NCBI RefSeq assembly: GCF_051027545.1
Contig: NZ_CP194902.1
Coordinates: 3,472,001-3,536,000 of the forward strand
DNA length: 64,000 nt
Origin: Methylocaldum sp002005105
GTDB taxonomy: Bacteria; Pseudomonadota; Gammaproteobacteria; Methylococcales; Methylococcaceae
Reading direction: 5' to 3'
The notes below the pieces were generated by a model, which was given only the letters and a program-made list of their open reading frames with translations, did no database searches and had not been told where the DNA came from. Made by a program: the position numbers and the translations under genes. Positions within the stretch are counted from its first letter, which is position 1, and every line of letters begins with the position of its first letter. This document shows positions 1 to 9,218 of this stretch, piece by piece.

Positions 1-587
1 ATGCGACGACGATCATGGCCGCCGAGTATCAGACCCATGATTTCTACGCCAATGTCGGACCGATGTATGCCGATGCGGTCGCCCGCCAGTTATATGCTGA
101 AATCGCCTCGATCGAGGAGCAGCATGTCACTCAGTATGAGTCCATCATAGACCCCAACGAAACATGGCTCGAAAAATGGCTGCTGCACGAAGCGACGGAA
201 GCCTACAACTACTACAGCTGCGTGGAGCAGGAATCCAACCCGCGCATCAAGGCGATATGGGAGCGTTTCCTGGATTATGAGCTCGGACATGTCGCATACG
301 TGTCGGAACTGTTCAAGAAGTATGAGAGGCGCGATCCGGCCGAGGTCATTTCAGACACGTTGCCGGAACCTATTCCGTTCAAGAGCAACCGCGAATTCGT
401 CCGCAAGGTGCTCGATCAAGAAGTGGACTTGCGCACCCGCGGCACTCAATTTGTCGATAAGTCGCAGGAAGATTCGGCGTCCTTGGATTACCGGCAGCAT
501 ATGAATTCGGACGGGTCGCCATCTCAAACGGTGGCGGCGGGATACCAGTGGTCCCCCGGTACCGAGTTGAATCGCAGGGTCGCATAA
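1..587 (+). CDS. Ferritin-like / rubrerythrin-type protein (5' partial)
   Basis: The frame is open to the window edge (codons from position 3), and the Met at 15 has no Shine-Dalgarno, so the true start and first helix probably lie upstream. Counting from Met15 there are 190 residues. Two di-iron helices are visible: IEEQH near residues 33-37 (EExxH) and ELGH near 90 (ExxH), as in rubrerythrin-like four-helix bundles. No rubredoxin Cys pairs are present. It lies 30 bp before a second ferritin-like gene on the same strand, so the two are probably co-transcribed. Role inferred: iron or peroxide handling in the cytoplasm. The ferritin-like fold is fairly sure; the substrate is unknown. Confidence 0.75.
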   Translation, partial: ATTIMAAEYQTHDFYANVGPMYADAVARQLYAEIASIEEQHVTQYESIIDPNETWLEKWLLHEATEAYNYYSCVEQESNPRIKAIWERFLDYELGHVAYVSELFKKYERRDPAEVISDTLPEPIPFKSNREFVRKVLDQEVDLRTRGTQFVDKSQEDSASLDYRQHMNSDGSPSQTVAAGYQWSPGTELNRRVA

Positions 588-617
588 ATCGCAAGAAACC
601 GTCTGAGGAGTTGAACC

Positions 618-1361
618 ATGGAAAAAACATCAGTCGAGATGAGCTCGAAAAATCGCACCGGTATCGGCATGTCGCCGGTCGACAGCCAGCGGATGATAGA
701 CGCGGCGCAGGCGGCTCCTCCGAGTTCGTCGGGAGACGAATCGGCGCTTGCGAAACTCGATAGCGTCTATATTCGGGAAGCCGAGCCGGTGGGGTCGGTT
801 CCGCCGCCGGGTACCTTGAAAGGTATGGCTCAGGCCACCCTACAGAAACTGACCGGCAAGCATCCCGAAGTCTTGGTCGATAAGCTGGGCGAGCGCCTGG
901 CGTTCGAGCGCACCGGTACGCGGCTCTACGACTATCTCATTAACAAATGTGAAACCGCGTCCGAGGCCGGCTCGCCGATCTCTGTCGACACGCTCAAACG
1001 TTTTCGGCGAGAGGAGGCCCAGCATTTCAAGCTGGTGGCAAAGGCACTGGAGTCGTTAGGCGCCGATCCGACCACGCAAACGCCCGGTGCGGACGTCAGC
1101 GCCGTCGCGTCGAGCGGAGTGCTTCAGATCATGAGCGATCCGCGCACCTCCATAGACCAATCCTTAGAAGCAATCCTCACCGCCGAGCTGGTCGATCATG
1201 CCGGTTGGGAACTCTTGATCCGATTGACCAGCGAGATGGGGCTTGATGATATGGCCAACGATTTCCGGACGGCGCTTGCGGAGGAGGATGATCACCTGAT
1301 GCAGGTGCGCCAGTGGCACGAACAATCCACGCTGTCCCACGCAGGCGTATCGGCGATCTGA
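618..1361 (+). CDS. Ferritin-like domain protein
   Basis: 247 aa. The ATG at 618 follows TGAGGAG at 604-610. The N-terminal ~75 residues are Ser/Ala/Pro-rich and probably disordered. A helical bundle follows with acidic/His motifs in each helix: ERLAFERTG near 92-100, RREEAQHFK near 133-141, ILTAELVDHAGWE near 186-198, and EEDDHLMQ near 221-228. This E..E..ExxH spacing fits a di-iron ferritin-like fold. It has no signal peptide, so it is probably cytoplasmic. It forms a pair with the truncated ferritin-like gene 30 bp upstream; the two share a fold but little sequence. Iron binding is inferred from the motifs; storage, peroxidase or stress function cannot be told apart. Confidence 0.7.
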   Translation: MEKTSVEMSSKNRTGIGMSPVDSQRMIDAAQAAPPSSSGDESALAKLDSVYIREAEPVGSVPPPGTLKGMAQATLQKLTGKHPEVLVDKLGERLAFERTGTRLYDYLINKCETASEAGSPISVDTLKRFRREEAQHFKLVAKALESLGADPTTQTPGADVSAVASSGVLQIMSDPRTSIDQSLEAILTAELVDHAGWELLIRLTSEMGLDDMANDFRTALAEEDDHLMQVRQWHEQSTLSHAGVSAI

Positions 1362-1510
1362 CGGCCATCGGTGCGGCTGCCTCGGGATTCGGCTTTTTAT
1401 TCAGGCAAAGGTCGGCCCGAGGCGGCTGCAGGGTAGTAGGATGATGCGCTGTCGTACCATAGGATCGTATTGCCTAACGCCTTTGCTTCGCCCATTTTAT
1501 TCGTCACGAT

Positions 1511-3328
1511 TCATGCCCGCGCAGCCGGAGTGATTTTGGGATTCTGAGAAACGGCGTTTCCTGCTTGCAGCTGCCACATGGCGTCGAATACGCCGCGCCG
1601 CCGCCTCAATTCCTCGGGGCTGCCGTCCTCGACGATACAGCCTTCACTCAGCACGATGATCCGGTCGAACGAGGCCACCGTGGACAGCCGATGAGCCACC
1701 GCCAGCACGGTGCGGCCCCGCATGAGCTTGGCCAGCGCCTGGTGAATCTCGAGCTCCGAAGCGGTATCCAGTGCCGAGGTGGCTTCATCCAAGATCAGGA
1801 TCGGCGCGTTCTTCAGAAAAGCGCGGGCGATGCCGATGCGCTGACGCTGGCCTCCGGACAGTTTCACGCCGCGCTCTCCGACCAGCGTGTGGTATCCCTC
1901 CGGTAACGCGCGGATGAAAGCATCGCAAAAGGCCTGACGGGCCGCGGCATAGACCTCCTCGTCGCTGGCCTCGGAGCGGCCGTAGCGGATGTTGTCCAGG
2001 ATCGAACGGTGGAACAGCGAAATATCCTGCGGCACCACGGCAATAGCCGCACGCAGAGCATCCTGCGGAATTTCGGTCACGCACCGACCGTCGATCAGAA
2101 TGCGGCCTGTATGAACATCGTCGAGCCGTTGCACCAGGCTCACCAGCGTCGACTTGCCGGCGCCGGATGGGCCGATGATGCCTAGCCTCTGGCCAGCCGG
2201 AATGTCGAGGCCTAGATCGCGGAAAAGGAGATCGCCGTTTGCATAGCCGAAGCAGACGTTCTCGAACTTGATGGCTCCGCCTTGTGGCACGAACGGTTTC
2301 GCCCGTGGACAATCGGTTACCGAGTGCGGCTTGCCGATGTCCCTCAGGGTCTCCGCGATAAGCCCGAGCTGCTGAGTGGTGCCGAACAAGGCAAAGGCGA
2401 GGTCGCGGGAGCCGTGTAGTATGCGGAATGTCAACGTGCTGACCAGCACCACCTCGCCGGGCGTAATCCGATTCTCAGCCCAGAGTTGGAGCGCCCAAGC
2501 CAGTATGGTTCCCGCCATCAACCATAGCAGCAGGTCGTGAAGCACCCTGGTTTTCTCCTGATACATCCAGCTCCGCCGCTGGCTTTCGGCTTCCAATCCC
2601 AAATGCTCGGCCAAGCGTTCCCGTTCGCGTTGCCGGGCGGAAAATGCCTTCACCGCCCAGATGTTTCCCACCACGTCAACCAGTTCGCCATTCGCGCGCG
2701 AACACTGTTCAGCATAATGGCGATGTATGGGTTGGCCGCGCCGCCCGAACAGAATCATGCCCCCACCGACGATCGCGACAAAGACGCACAGGAGCGCAGC
2801 CATGTCACCGTGGACAGTTCCCAGCACGATCATAGCGCCCAGGAAATCGGTGCAAGGCGGCACCATATTCCAGGCGAGTACGCTGAACAGCGTCCCCGTG
2901 GCGGCAGCGGTTTCGCTGATGCGGTTGCCCAGGGAGCCGGCCATACGATCATTGAAATAGCACATGGAGTGGCCGGAGAGGTGCTGGAACAAATCGAGCC
3001 GCACATCCACGCCGGTGCTCACCATGGTCCGGCAGCCGAGCCAGCCGCTCAATCGCCACAGCCCATGCTCGACACCCACGAGAGTGATAAACAGTGCCAG
3101 GGGACCCCAGACGGCCAGCCGATTCCTCTCCGGAGCGGACATGGCGTCTACCAGAAACTTCATGCCCACCTGCACACCGATGGCGCAGGCGGCGGCGCCG
3201 ATCACCAACAGGAACAAACCGGCGAAATGGAACGGCCGGCGCCGAACATAGTGCAGGAGAAAGAATAGGGGGCGTCTCAGAAAACGAGGTGTCGCTTCGG
3301 ACGTATTCGAATTTTTGGTGTCTGGCAT
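1511..3328 (-). CDS. ABC transporter, fused permease and ATPase (MsbA/ATM1-like exporter)
   Basis: 605 aa from the ATG at 3328, which is preceded on the minus strand by AGGGATCAGGGACAG. An in-frame TTG at 3352 is a less likely start. The N-terminal half has about six membrane segments (residues ~30-330). The ATPase half has Walker A GPSGAGKST at ~386-394, signature LSGGQ at ~490-494, Walker B ILILDE at ~510-515 and H-loop AHRLS at ~545. This is a half-transporter that should work as a homodimer exporting a lipid, glycan or peptide. It is divergent from the glycosyltransferase/mutase fusion at 3655, so it may export a glycan product, but that rests only on proximity. Confidence 0.9.
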   Translation of the reverse strand: MPDTKNSNTSEATPRFLRRPLFFLLHYVRRRPFHFAGLFLLVIGAAACAIGVQVGMKFLVDAMSAPERNRLAVWGPLALFITLVGVEHGLWRLSGWLGCRTMVSTGVDVRLDLFQHLSGHSMCYFNDRMAGSLGNRISETAAATGTLFSVLAWNMVPPCTDFLGAMIVLGTVHGDMAALLCVFVAIVGGGMILFGRRGQPIHRHYAEQCSRANGELVDVVGNIWAVKAFSARQRERERLAEHLGLEAESQRRSWMYQEKTRVLHDLLLWLMAGTILAWALQLWAENRITPGEVVLVSTLTFRILHGSRDLAFALFGTTQQLGLIAETLRDIGKPHSVTDCPRAKPFVPQGGAIKFENVCFGYANGDLLFRDLGLDIPAGQRLGIIGPSGAGKSTLVSLVQRLDDVHTGRILIDGRCVTEIPQDALRAAIAVVPQDISLFHRSILDNIRYGRSEASDEEVYAAARQAFCDAFIRALPEGYHTLVGERGVKLSGGQRQRIGIARAFLKNAPILILDEATSALDTASELEIHQALAKLMRGRTVLAVAHRLSTVASFDRIIVLSEGCIVEDGSPEELRRRRGVFDAMWQLQAGNAVSQNPKITPAARA

Positions 3329-3654
3329 CTGTCCCTGATCCCTAAACCGCAAAGCTCACGCGCAATTGCAACGGCAAGGCTTGGCATCATGCTTATGACG
3401 CGTCCGCTCTAACCGCCAGTTATCCGACCCGATGCTAAGCGGATCGAAACCTCGGGTGAATAGGGGCTGTCCCGTATATCAGGAGGATTATGTAGGCGTT
3501 GAACATGCCGACAAACAAGGATTTAGCGCTTGATTCGATGTTGGAGCGGGTTTCGCGTTCTCCGTACTTCGGAACCGCGAACAAACGGACCCGGTCTCAT
3601 TGGATAGTCTATTTTTCGCGATGCAGCAGAAAAATCCATTTCCAAGGAGGGCTC
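3329..3654. other. Intergenic region between divergent ABC exporter and GT/mutase fusion
   Basis: 326 bp that should carry divergent promoters. A strong Shine-Dalgarno AGGAGG at 3481-3486 leads to ATG at 3490 followed at once by TAG, a two-codon start-stop element. The fusion gene's frame runs open back to a TTG at 3499 and ATG at 3505, but that stretch lacks a Shine-Dalgarno and does not look like protein. I see no other gene here. Confidence 0.5.
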
Positions 3655-6339
3655 ATGGAAAAAACACCCAAGATGACCGTATTTTCCCACCTACGTTGGA
3701 ATTGGGTCTGGCAACGCCCTCAACATCTGCTGTCTCGCCTGGCCAAGCATTTTTCCACTGTCTTTATCGAGGAGCCGCTACACTCTGAAGCCGCGCATTG
3801 GGAGTTTCATCGCCCGGTTCCGGGGGTGCTTGTTGCCACCCCTTTCACGCCTATTCTCGACCCGGGCTTCAACCATCGCCAGTTCACGGAACTGGAGCCG
3901 CTCATGGACGACTTGAGCGAGCGCGAGGAACTGCGCAATGGCCTGGTTTGGCTCTACACACCCATGGCGCTGCCTTTGGCCCGTCGGCTCAAGCCCACGG
4001 CGATGGTCTACGACGTCATGGATGAGCTGTCCGCTTTCAAGGGCGCCTCTCCCGATCTATTGGAGTTCGAAGCGGAGGCCTATCGCGCAGTTGACCTGGT
4101 ATTCACCGGAGGCCCCAGCCTGTATCGCGCCAAGGCGCACCGCCATCCCAACGTACACTGCTTTCCGAGCAGCGTTGATGCGGCCCACTTCGGCAAGGCT
4201 CGCGAAGCCGGCCTGGATCATCCCGAGCAAGCGGATCTGCCCCGGCCGCGGCTCGGCTTCTTCGGTGTTATCGACGAGCGCATCGACCTGCCGTTACTGG
4301 ACGCCATGGCACGGACAAGGCCGGACTGGCAATTGATGATGGTCGGACCCGTCGCCAAGATCGATCCCGCGGAGTTGCCACGGCACCCCAACCTCCATTA
4401 CTTCGGTCAGCGTTCCTATGAGGAGCTGCCCGCATTCTTGGCTGGATGGGACCTTTGCCTGTTGCCCTTCGCCCGGAACGATTCGACCCGCTTCATCAGT
4501 CCGACCAAAACCTTGGAATACATGGCGGCGGAAAAACCGATCGTCGGCACGCCCATCGCCGACGTGGCGGGGCCCTATGGGGAGATCGTCCACCTTGGGG
4601 ATAGCGTCGAGCAATTCGTCACCGCCTGCGACCGGGCGCTGACGGAAGGGGACGATCGCACCCGGCGCAGCGAGGCGATGCGCAAGGTATTGCGGAATAC
4701 GTCCTGGGATGCTACCGCACGGTCCATGGCCAACGAGATCGGCAAAGTGCTGCACGGACGCCGGCGCGGCTCCGGTCCCGTTTCCCGCCGTTCGATGCGA
4801 TCGCAGAACGAGCAGTGGGATATTGCCATCATCGGAGCCGGACCGACCGGCCTATCCGCCGCTTATCATGCCCCCGGCGCATTGCTGCTGGAAGCTAACG
4901 ACAGCATAGGCGGCTGGTGCCGCTCCATCGAGGAGAACGGTTTCACCTTCGATTATGCCGGGCATATCATGTTTTCCAATGATGGGTATGTGCACGAGCT
5001 ATACCGAAAGCTTTTGGGCGACAACGTGCACTGGCAGGATCGGGAAGCCTGGATCTACAGCAAGGGCGTGTACACCCGCTATCCGTTCCAGGGCGGTCTG
5101 TACGGCCTGCCGCCCGAAGTCATCAAGGAGTGTCTCGTCGGTGCCATCGAAGCCCGTTTTGGCCCCCTGAGTGAACGGAAAACTCTGGCTGGTAACCGCC
5201 GGGAATCGCACCGTGAACGGGATTGCCGGATCGGGGACGTGAAGGATTGCTGCGGCGACGGCATCCTGGAAAGTACCGTCCGCTGGGGTGCTGCGAACAC
5301 TCGGAAAGGACTGCCGGAACGCTTCGCAAATTTCGAGGAATTCATCTATAAGGTGTGGGGCGCCGGCATCGCCAAGCATTTCGCCATTCCCTACAACCGC
5401 AAGTTATGGGCGGTGGATCTCAAGGCGATGGAAACCTCCTGGCTGGGCGGACGGGTACCGCTGCCCGATCTGGAGGACATGATCGAGGGCGCCTTGAGGC
5501 CGGTGCCCAAGCCCATGGGACCGAACGCCCGCTTCGGCTACCCCCTGCGGGGCGGGTTTCAGGCGCTGATGAACGGCTTTATTCCCTACGTGCGCGATCG
5601 GCTCCGCCTCAATGCCGGGGTGGTCGCGATCTCTCCTCACCGGCATACCGCAACCTTGGCCGATGGCATGCAGATCGAGTACGGCCACTTGATCAGCACG
5701 ATGCCGCTGCCGGTACTGGTCCGTAGCCTCGGCGAGGAAGCGCCGGTCCATATCCGCCGGGCGAGCGAGGGTTTACGCCACGTCTCGGTACGTTGCGTAA
5801 ATCTCGGGATCGGCCGGCCCCATCTCACCGAGAAGCATTGGATCTATTACCCAGAGGACACGGTATTTCACCGCATTTTCGTGCAGGGCAACGCCAGCCC
5901 CCATTGCAATGCGCCGGGCGGTTTCGGCCTCACCTGCGAGATCACCTATTCGCCCGCGAAACCGCTGCCCTGCGACGGTGACGCCTTGATCGAGCGCTGC
6001 ATTCGAGACTGTCAGAGGGTTGGCATGTTCACCCCTGAAGACCCGATTTGGGCTGCCAACCAAGTGGACCTGCCGCATGCTTACGTCATTTACGATCATG
6101 TCCGTGCCGAAAACGTGAAGTTGATCCGGGACTGGCTTGCCGAACACGACATCCTTTTGGCCGGGCGCTACAGCGAATGGGAGTATTACAATTCCGATCA
6201 CGCCTTCCTCGCCGGAAAGCGGGCCGCCGAGGCGGTGCGGGAGCGGCAGACTAAGCGCGCGCAACACAAGATGAGTTCAGCTTCCGAATCGGTGCTCCTG
6301 GCTGCAGCGGCGGCCGCGGAGGGCGCGCTGAAATTCTAG
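3655..6339 (+). CDS. Fusion: glycosyltransferase + UDP-galactopyranose-mutase-like FAD protein
   Basis: 894 aa from the ATG at 3655, chosen because AAGGAGG lies at 3644-3650 and the protein similarity begins there. Residues ~1-370 are a GT-B glycosyltransferase (VFSHLRWNWVWQRPQHLL near the start; SPTKTLEYMAAEKPIVGTP near 282-300). From ~385 a second domain begins with the Rossmann FAD motif IIGAGPTGLSAAYH and continues with features typical of UDP-galactopyranose mutase/amine-oxidase-like proteins (GHIMFSNDGYV, RYPFQGGLYGLP, AIPYNRKLW). The mutase family makes UDP-galactofuranose, so the fusion could make and transfer galactofuranose or a related sugar. A Cys/Arg-rich stretch at ~505-556 looks foreign to the fold. 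GH2, galT and galK follow in the same direction. Confidence 0.8.
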   Translation: MEKTPKMTVFSHLRWNWVWQRPQHLLSRLAKHFSTVFIEEPLHSEAAHWEFHRPVPGVLVATPFTPILDPGFNHRQFTELEPLMDDLSEREELRNGLVWLYTPMALPLARRLKPTAMVYDVMDELSAFKGASPDLLEFEAEAYRAVDLVFTGGPSLYRAKAHRHPNVHCFPSSVDAAHFGKAREAGLDHPEQADLPRPRLGFFGVIDERIDLPLLDAMARTRPDWQLMMVGPVAKIDPAELPRHPNLHYFGQRSYEELPAFLAGWDLCLLPFARNDSTRFISPTKTLEYMAAEKPIVGTPIADVAGPYGEIVHLGDSVEQFVTACDRALTEGDDRTRRSEAMRKVLRNTSWDATARSMANEIGKVLHGRRRGSGPVSRRSMRSQNEQWDIAIIGAGPTGLSAAYHAPGALLLEANDSIGGWCRSIEENGFTFDYAGHIMFSNDGYVHELYRKLLGDNVHWQDREAWIYSKGVYTRYPFQGGLYGLPPEVIKECLVGAIEARFGPLSERKTLAGNRRESHRERDCRIGDVKDCCGDGILESTVRWGAANTRKGLPERFANFEEFIYKVWGAGIAKHFAIPYNRKLWAVDLKAMETSWLGGRVPLPDLEDMIEGALRPVPKPMGPNARFGYPLRGGFQALMNGFIPYVRDRLRLNAGVVAISPHRHTATLADGMQIEYGHLISTMPLPVLVRSLGEEAPVHIRRASEGLRHVSVRCVNLGIGRPHLTEKHWIYYPEDTVFHRIFVQGNASPHCNAPGGFGLTCEITYSPAKPLPCDGDALIERCIRDCQRVGMFTPEDPIWAANQVDLPHAYVIYDHVRAENVKLIRDWLAEHDILLAGRYSEWEYYNSDHAFLAGKRAAEAVRERQTKRAQHKMSSASESVLLAAAAAAEGALKF

Positions 6340-6369
6340 AGCGGCGCAATGACATGTAGAAGGATCGGT

Positions 6370-8145
6370 ATGGATAGCCGCTATCCAAGACCTCAACTGC
6401 GGCGCCCCGACTGGATATCGCTGGATGGTTCGTGGCGCTTCCGGTTCGACGATGAACTGGCTTTCCGGGTACCGCGCGACGTGCCCGACTGGCCTTTGAC
6501 CATCGAGGTGCCGTTCGCCCCTGAAAGCCAGCGGAGCGGTGTCGCCGATACGAGTTTTCACCGGGCGTGCTGGTATCAGCGGGAGTTCGATCTTCCGGAA
6601 AATCGCAGCGGCAGGGTTCTGCTGCACTTCGGCGCGGTCGACTGGCAGGCTCGGGTCTGGGTCAACGACGTCAAGGTGGCCGAACATCAGGGCGGGCATA
6701 CGCCCTTCGGCGCCGACATCAGCTTCGCACTGGCGCCCGGTCGCAGGCAGCGCATCACGGTGTGGGCCGAGGATGACCCTCATGATCTCGAAAAGCCGCG
6801 CGGCAAGCAGGACTGGCGGCTGGAGTCCCACAGCATCTGGTATCCACGTACCACCGGCATCTGGCAGACCGTGTGGCTGGAATTCGTGGGCGACAACTAC
6901 ATCGAAAAAATCCGCTGGACGCCCAGCGTGGAGCGCTGGGACATCACCTTCGATGCTTACGTCACCGGGAGGCACCCCGATGAGACTTATGTCTCCGTAT
7001 GTCTCCGCTGCGGTGCGCAAATTCTCGCGAACGACACCTATCACGTCATCGGCGGCGAGGTGCATCGACGGATCGGGTTGTCCGATCCCGGCATCGACGA
7101 CTTCCGCAACGAACTGCTCTGGTCTCCTGAATGGCCTACGCTGATCGATGCCGAAATAAAGCTGCTCTGCGAAGGGCAAGTGGTCGATCAAGTGTATTCC
7201 TACACCGCTCTGCGGTCTGTGGGCGCACAGCGGGAGCGCATTTTGCTGAACGGCCGGCCTTATGTTCTGCGCCTGGCCTTGGACCAGGGCTACTGGCCGG
7301 ATTCGCTGATGACCGCACCCACGAGCGATGCGTTGAAGCGCGATGTGGAGCTGGCCAAGGCCATGGGCTTCAACGGGGTGCGCAAGCATCAGAAGATCGA
7401 GGATCCGCGCTACCTGTATTGGGCCGATGTGCTGGGCCTCCTGGTTTTCACCGAAATGCCCAGTGCCTATCGATTTACCCACAAGGCCTTGAATCGGCTG
7501 CTGAGAGAATGGACCGAGGTCATCGAGCGCGACATCAGCCATCCCTGCGTGGTGATTTGGGTGCCTTTCAACGAATCCTGGGGCGTTCCCGATCTGCCCG
7601 CGTTGCCGGCGCCGCAGGATGCGGTTCAGTCCTTCTATCACCTCACCCGGTCTCTGGATCCGACCCGTCTCGTCATCGGCAATGACGGTTGGGAAAGTTC
7701 CGCCACCGACATTATCGGCGTACACGATTACGACGGTAACCCGGACCATATCCGCGCCCGTTACGGACCCGAGGTCAAATTGCAGGAAGTGGTCGACCGG
7801 CGCTGGGCCGGAGGGCGCATTCTGACCCTGGATGGGCACCCTCACCGCGGCCAGCCGGTGCTGCTTTCCGAGTTCGGCGGCGTGGCTTACATTCGGCCCG
7901 GAGACGAACGCTACGACCGTGGCTGGGGCTATCAACGCTACGACGATCTCGAGGAATACAAGCAGCGCACCTGCGCCATCATCGAGGCGGTGCGCTCAAC
8001 CGCAATGTTCAGCGGCTTCTGCTACACGCAGTTCGCGGACACATTCCAGGAGGCCAACGGCCTCTTATTCGACGATCGCACTCCGAAGATGCCGGTGGAA
8101 GACATAGCCCGCGCGGTGCGCGGAAACAATTATGTACACCCGTGA
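6370..8145 (+). CDS. Glycoside hydrolase family 2 (beta-galactosidase/beta-glucuronidase-like)
   Basis: 591 aa. The ATG at 6370 is preferred over 6349 because AGAAGGA at 6358-6364 sits just before it. The domain order is GH2: N-terminal jelly roll (SLDGSWRFRFDDE near the start), an immunoglobulin-like sandwich, then a TIM barrel. The acid/base Glu is ~E402 in FNESWG and the nucleophile ~E501 in LSEFGG; both catalytic carboxylates are intact. There is no signal peptide, so it acts in the cytoplasm. It is shorter than LacZ (~1000 aa) and closer in size to beta-glucuronidase-type GH2. The gene overlaps galT by 14 nt, which suggests that its product, probably galactose, feeds the Leloir enzymes. 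Exact substrate unknown. Confidence 0.85.
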   Translation: MDSRYPRPQLRRPDWISLDGSWRFRFDDELAFRVPRDVPDWPLTIEVPFAPESQRSGVADTSFHRACWYQREFDLPENRSGRVLLHFGAVDWQARVWVNDVKVAEHQGGHTPFGADISFALAPGRRQRITVWAEDDPHDLEKPRGKQDWRLESHSIWYPRTTGIWQTVWLEFVGDNYIEKIRWTPSVERWDITFDAYVTGRHPDETYVSVCLRCGAQILANDTYHVIGGEVHRRIGLSDPGIDDFRNELLWSPEWPTLIDAEIKLLCEGQVVDQVYSYTALRSVGAQRERILLNGRPYVLRLALDQGYWPDSLMTAPTSDALKRDVELAKAMGFNGVRKHQKIEDPRYLYWADVLGLLVFTEMPSAYRFTHKALNRLLREWTEVIERDISHPCVVIWVPFNESWGVPDLPALPAPQDAVQSFYHLTRSLDPTRLVIGNDGWESSATDIIGVHDYDGNPDHIRARYGPEVKLQEVVDRRWAGGRILTLDGHPHRGQPVLLSEFGGVAYIRPGDERYDRGWGYQRYDDLEEYKQRTCAIIEAVRSTAMFSGFCYTQFADTFQEANGLLFDDRTPKMPVEDIARAVRGNNYVHP

Positions 8146-9211
8146 TCTCATGAAAGCGGACGGCCGCACGCTGAGCCTGTACAGCCGTCGGCCCATCGCC
8201 TGGAATATCCAGCCCTCGCTGCTGTCCGCCCCGGAAGGGCTCAATCCCCACCTCCGCTGGCATCCCCTGCGAGGCGAATGGGTGGCCTATGCTGCCTATC
8301 GGCAAGGGCGCACCTTTCATCCGCCGCCGGAGTACAACCCTTTTGCACCCTCGGACGATCCGGACAATCCCACCGAACTGCCCTGCGGCGACTATGACAT
8401 CGCCGTGTTCGATAACCGCTTTCCGGCACTGACCGGGAAGGCTCACGATCCGCCCGAAAGCCTGGTCAGCACCCTTCCGGCCAAAGGCCACTGCGAAGTC
8501 GTCGTGTTCACCCAGGACCCACAGAGTAGCCTAGGCCGATTGCCCTTGGATCACATCGAGTTGCTTCTGGAAGTCTGGGGGCGCCGCACGGAAGTCCTCG
8601 CCATGCGCCGGGATGTGCGTTATGTGTTGCCTTTCGAGAATCGCGGGGCCGAGGTAGGCGTGACCCTGCATCATCCTCACGGTCAGATCTATGCCTATCC
8701 CTTCGTGCCGCCGTTTCCCGAGCGCATTCACCAGAACGAAGCCGAGCATTTCGAGAAGACCGGCGGTTCGTTGCTCCAGGAATTGATCGCAGCGGAGGCT
8801 AAGAGCGGCGAGCGGGTGCTGTATCTCGGCGAGCACGCGATCGCATTCGTGCCGGCATGGGCGCGCTATCCGTACGAAGTGTGGGTGGCCCCCATTGTCG
8901 CGGTTCCGTCGTTCTTGGCTTTGAATTCCGAGCAGCGGGCCGATCTGGCCGCCGCCCTGAAAACGGTTCTGCTCAAATACGACGGGCTTTGGCAGCGGCC
9001 ATTCCCTTATCTCATGGCTTGGTACCAGGCTCCGGTCGATCGGCGCCAGCATCCGGAGTGCCATCTCCATGCCGAGTTCTATCCGCCCTACCGTACCGCA
9101 GACCGGCTGAAATATCTGGCCGGCACCGAGCTCGCCGCCGGCATGTTCGCGAATGACGCATTGCCGGAAGAAAAGGCAAGGGAACTCAAGGCGATAGCGG
9201 TGGCTTGGTGA
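8132..9211 (+). CDS. galT: Galactose-1-phosphate uridylyltransferase
   Basis: 359 aa. Transfers UMP between UDP-glucose and galactose-1-phosphate in the Leloir pathway. The active-site motif HPHGQ is at 181-185, with His183 as the expected nucleophile. The N-terminal half has family features such as NPHLRWHPLRGEWV and VFDNRFPAL. The ATG at 8132 overlaps the GH2 gene by 14 nt; ATG 8150 is an alternative and neither has a clear Shine-Dalgarno. galK begins 7 bp downstream, so GH2, galT and galK look translationally coupled. No galE (epimerase) is in view. Confidence 0.93.
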   Translation: MYTRDLMKADGRTLSLYSRRPIAWNIQPSLLSAPEGLNPHLRWHPLRGEWVAYAAYRQGRTFHPPPEYNPFAPSDDPDNPTELPCGDYDIAVFDNRFPALTGKAHDPPESLVSTLPAKGHCEVVVFTQDPQSSLGRLPLDHIELLLEVWGRRTEVLAMRRDVRYVLPFENRGAEVGVTLHHPHGQIYAYPFVPPFPERIHQNEAEHFEKTGGSLLQELIAAEAKSGERVLYLGEHAIAFVPAWARYPYEVWVAPIVAVPSFLALNSEQRADLAAALKTVLLKYDGLWQRPFPYLMAWYQAPVDRRQHPECHLHAEFYPPYRTADRLKYLAGTELAAGMFANDALPEEKARELKAIAVAW

Positions 9212-9218
9212 GTAATGA

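Noticed and set aside
6277..7935. 552-aa open frame on the minus strand opposite the GH2 gene
   Set aside because: Antisense to a gene with intact catalytic motifs; no family features, explained by high G+C and codon bias.
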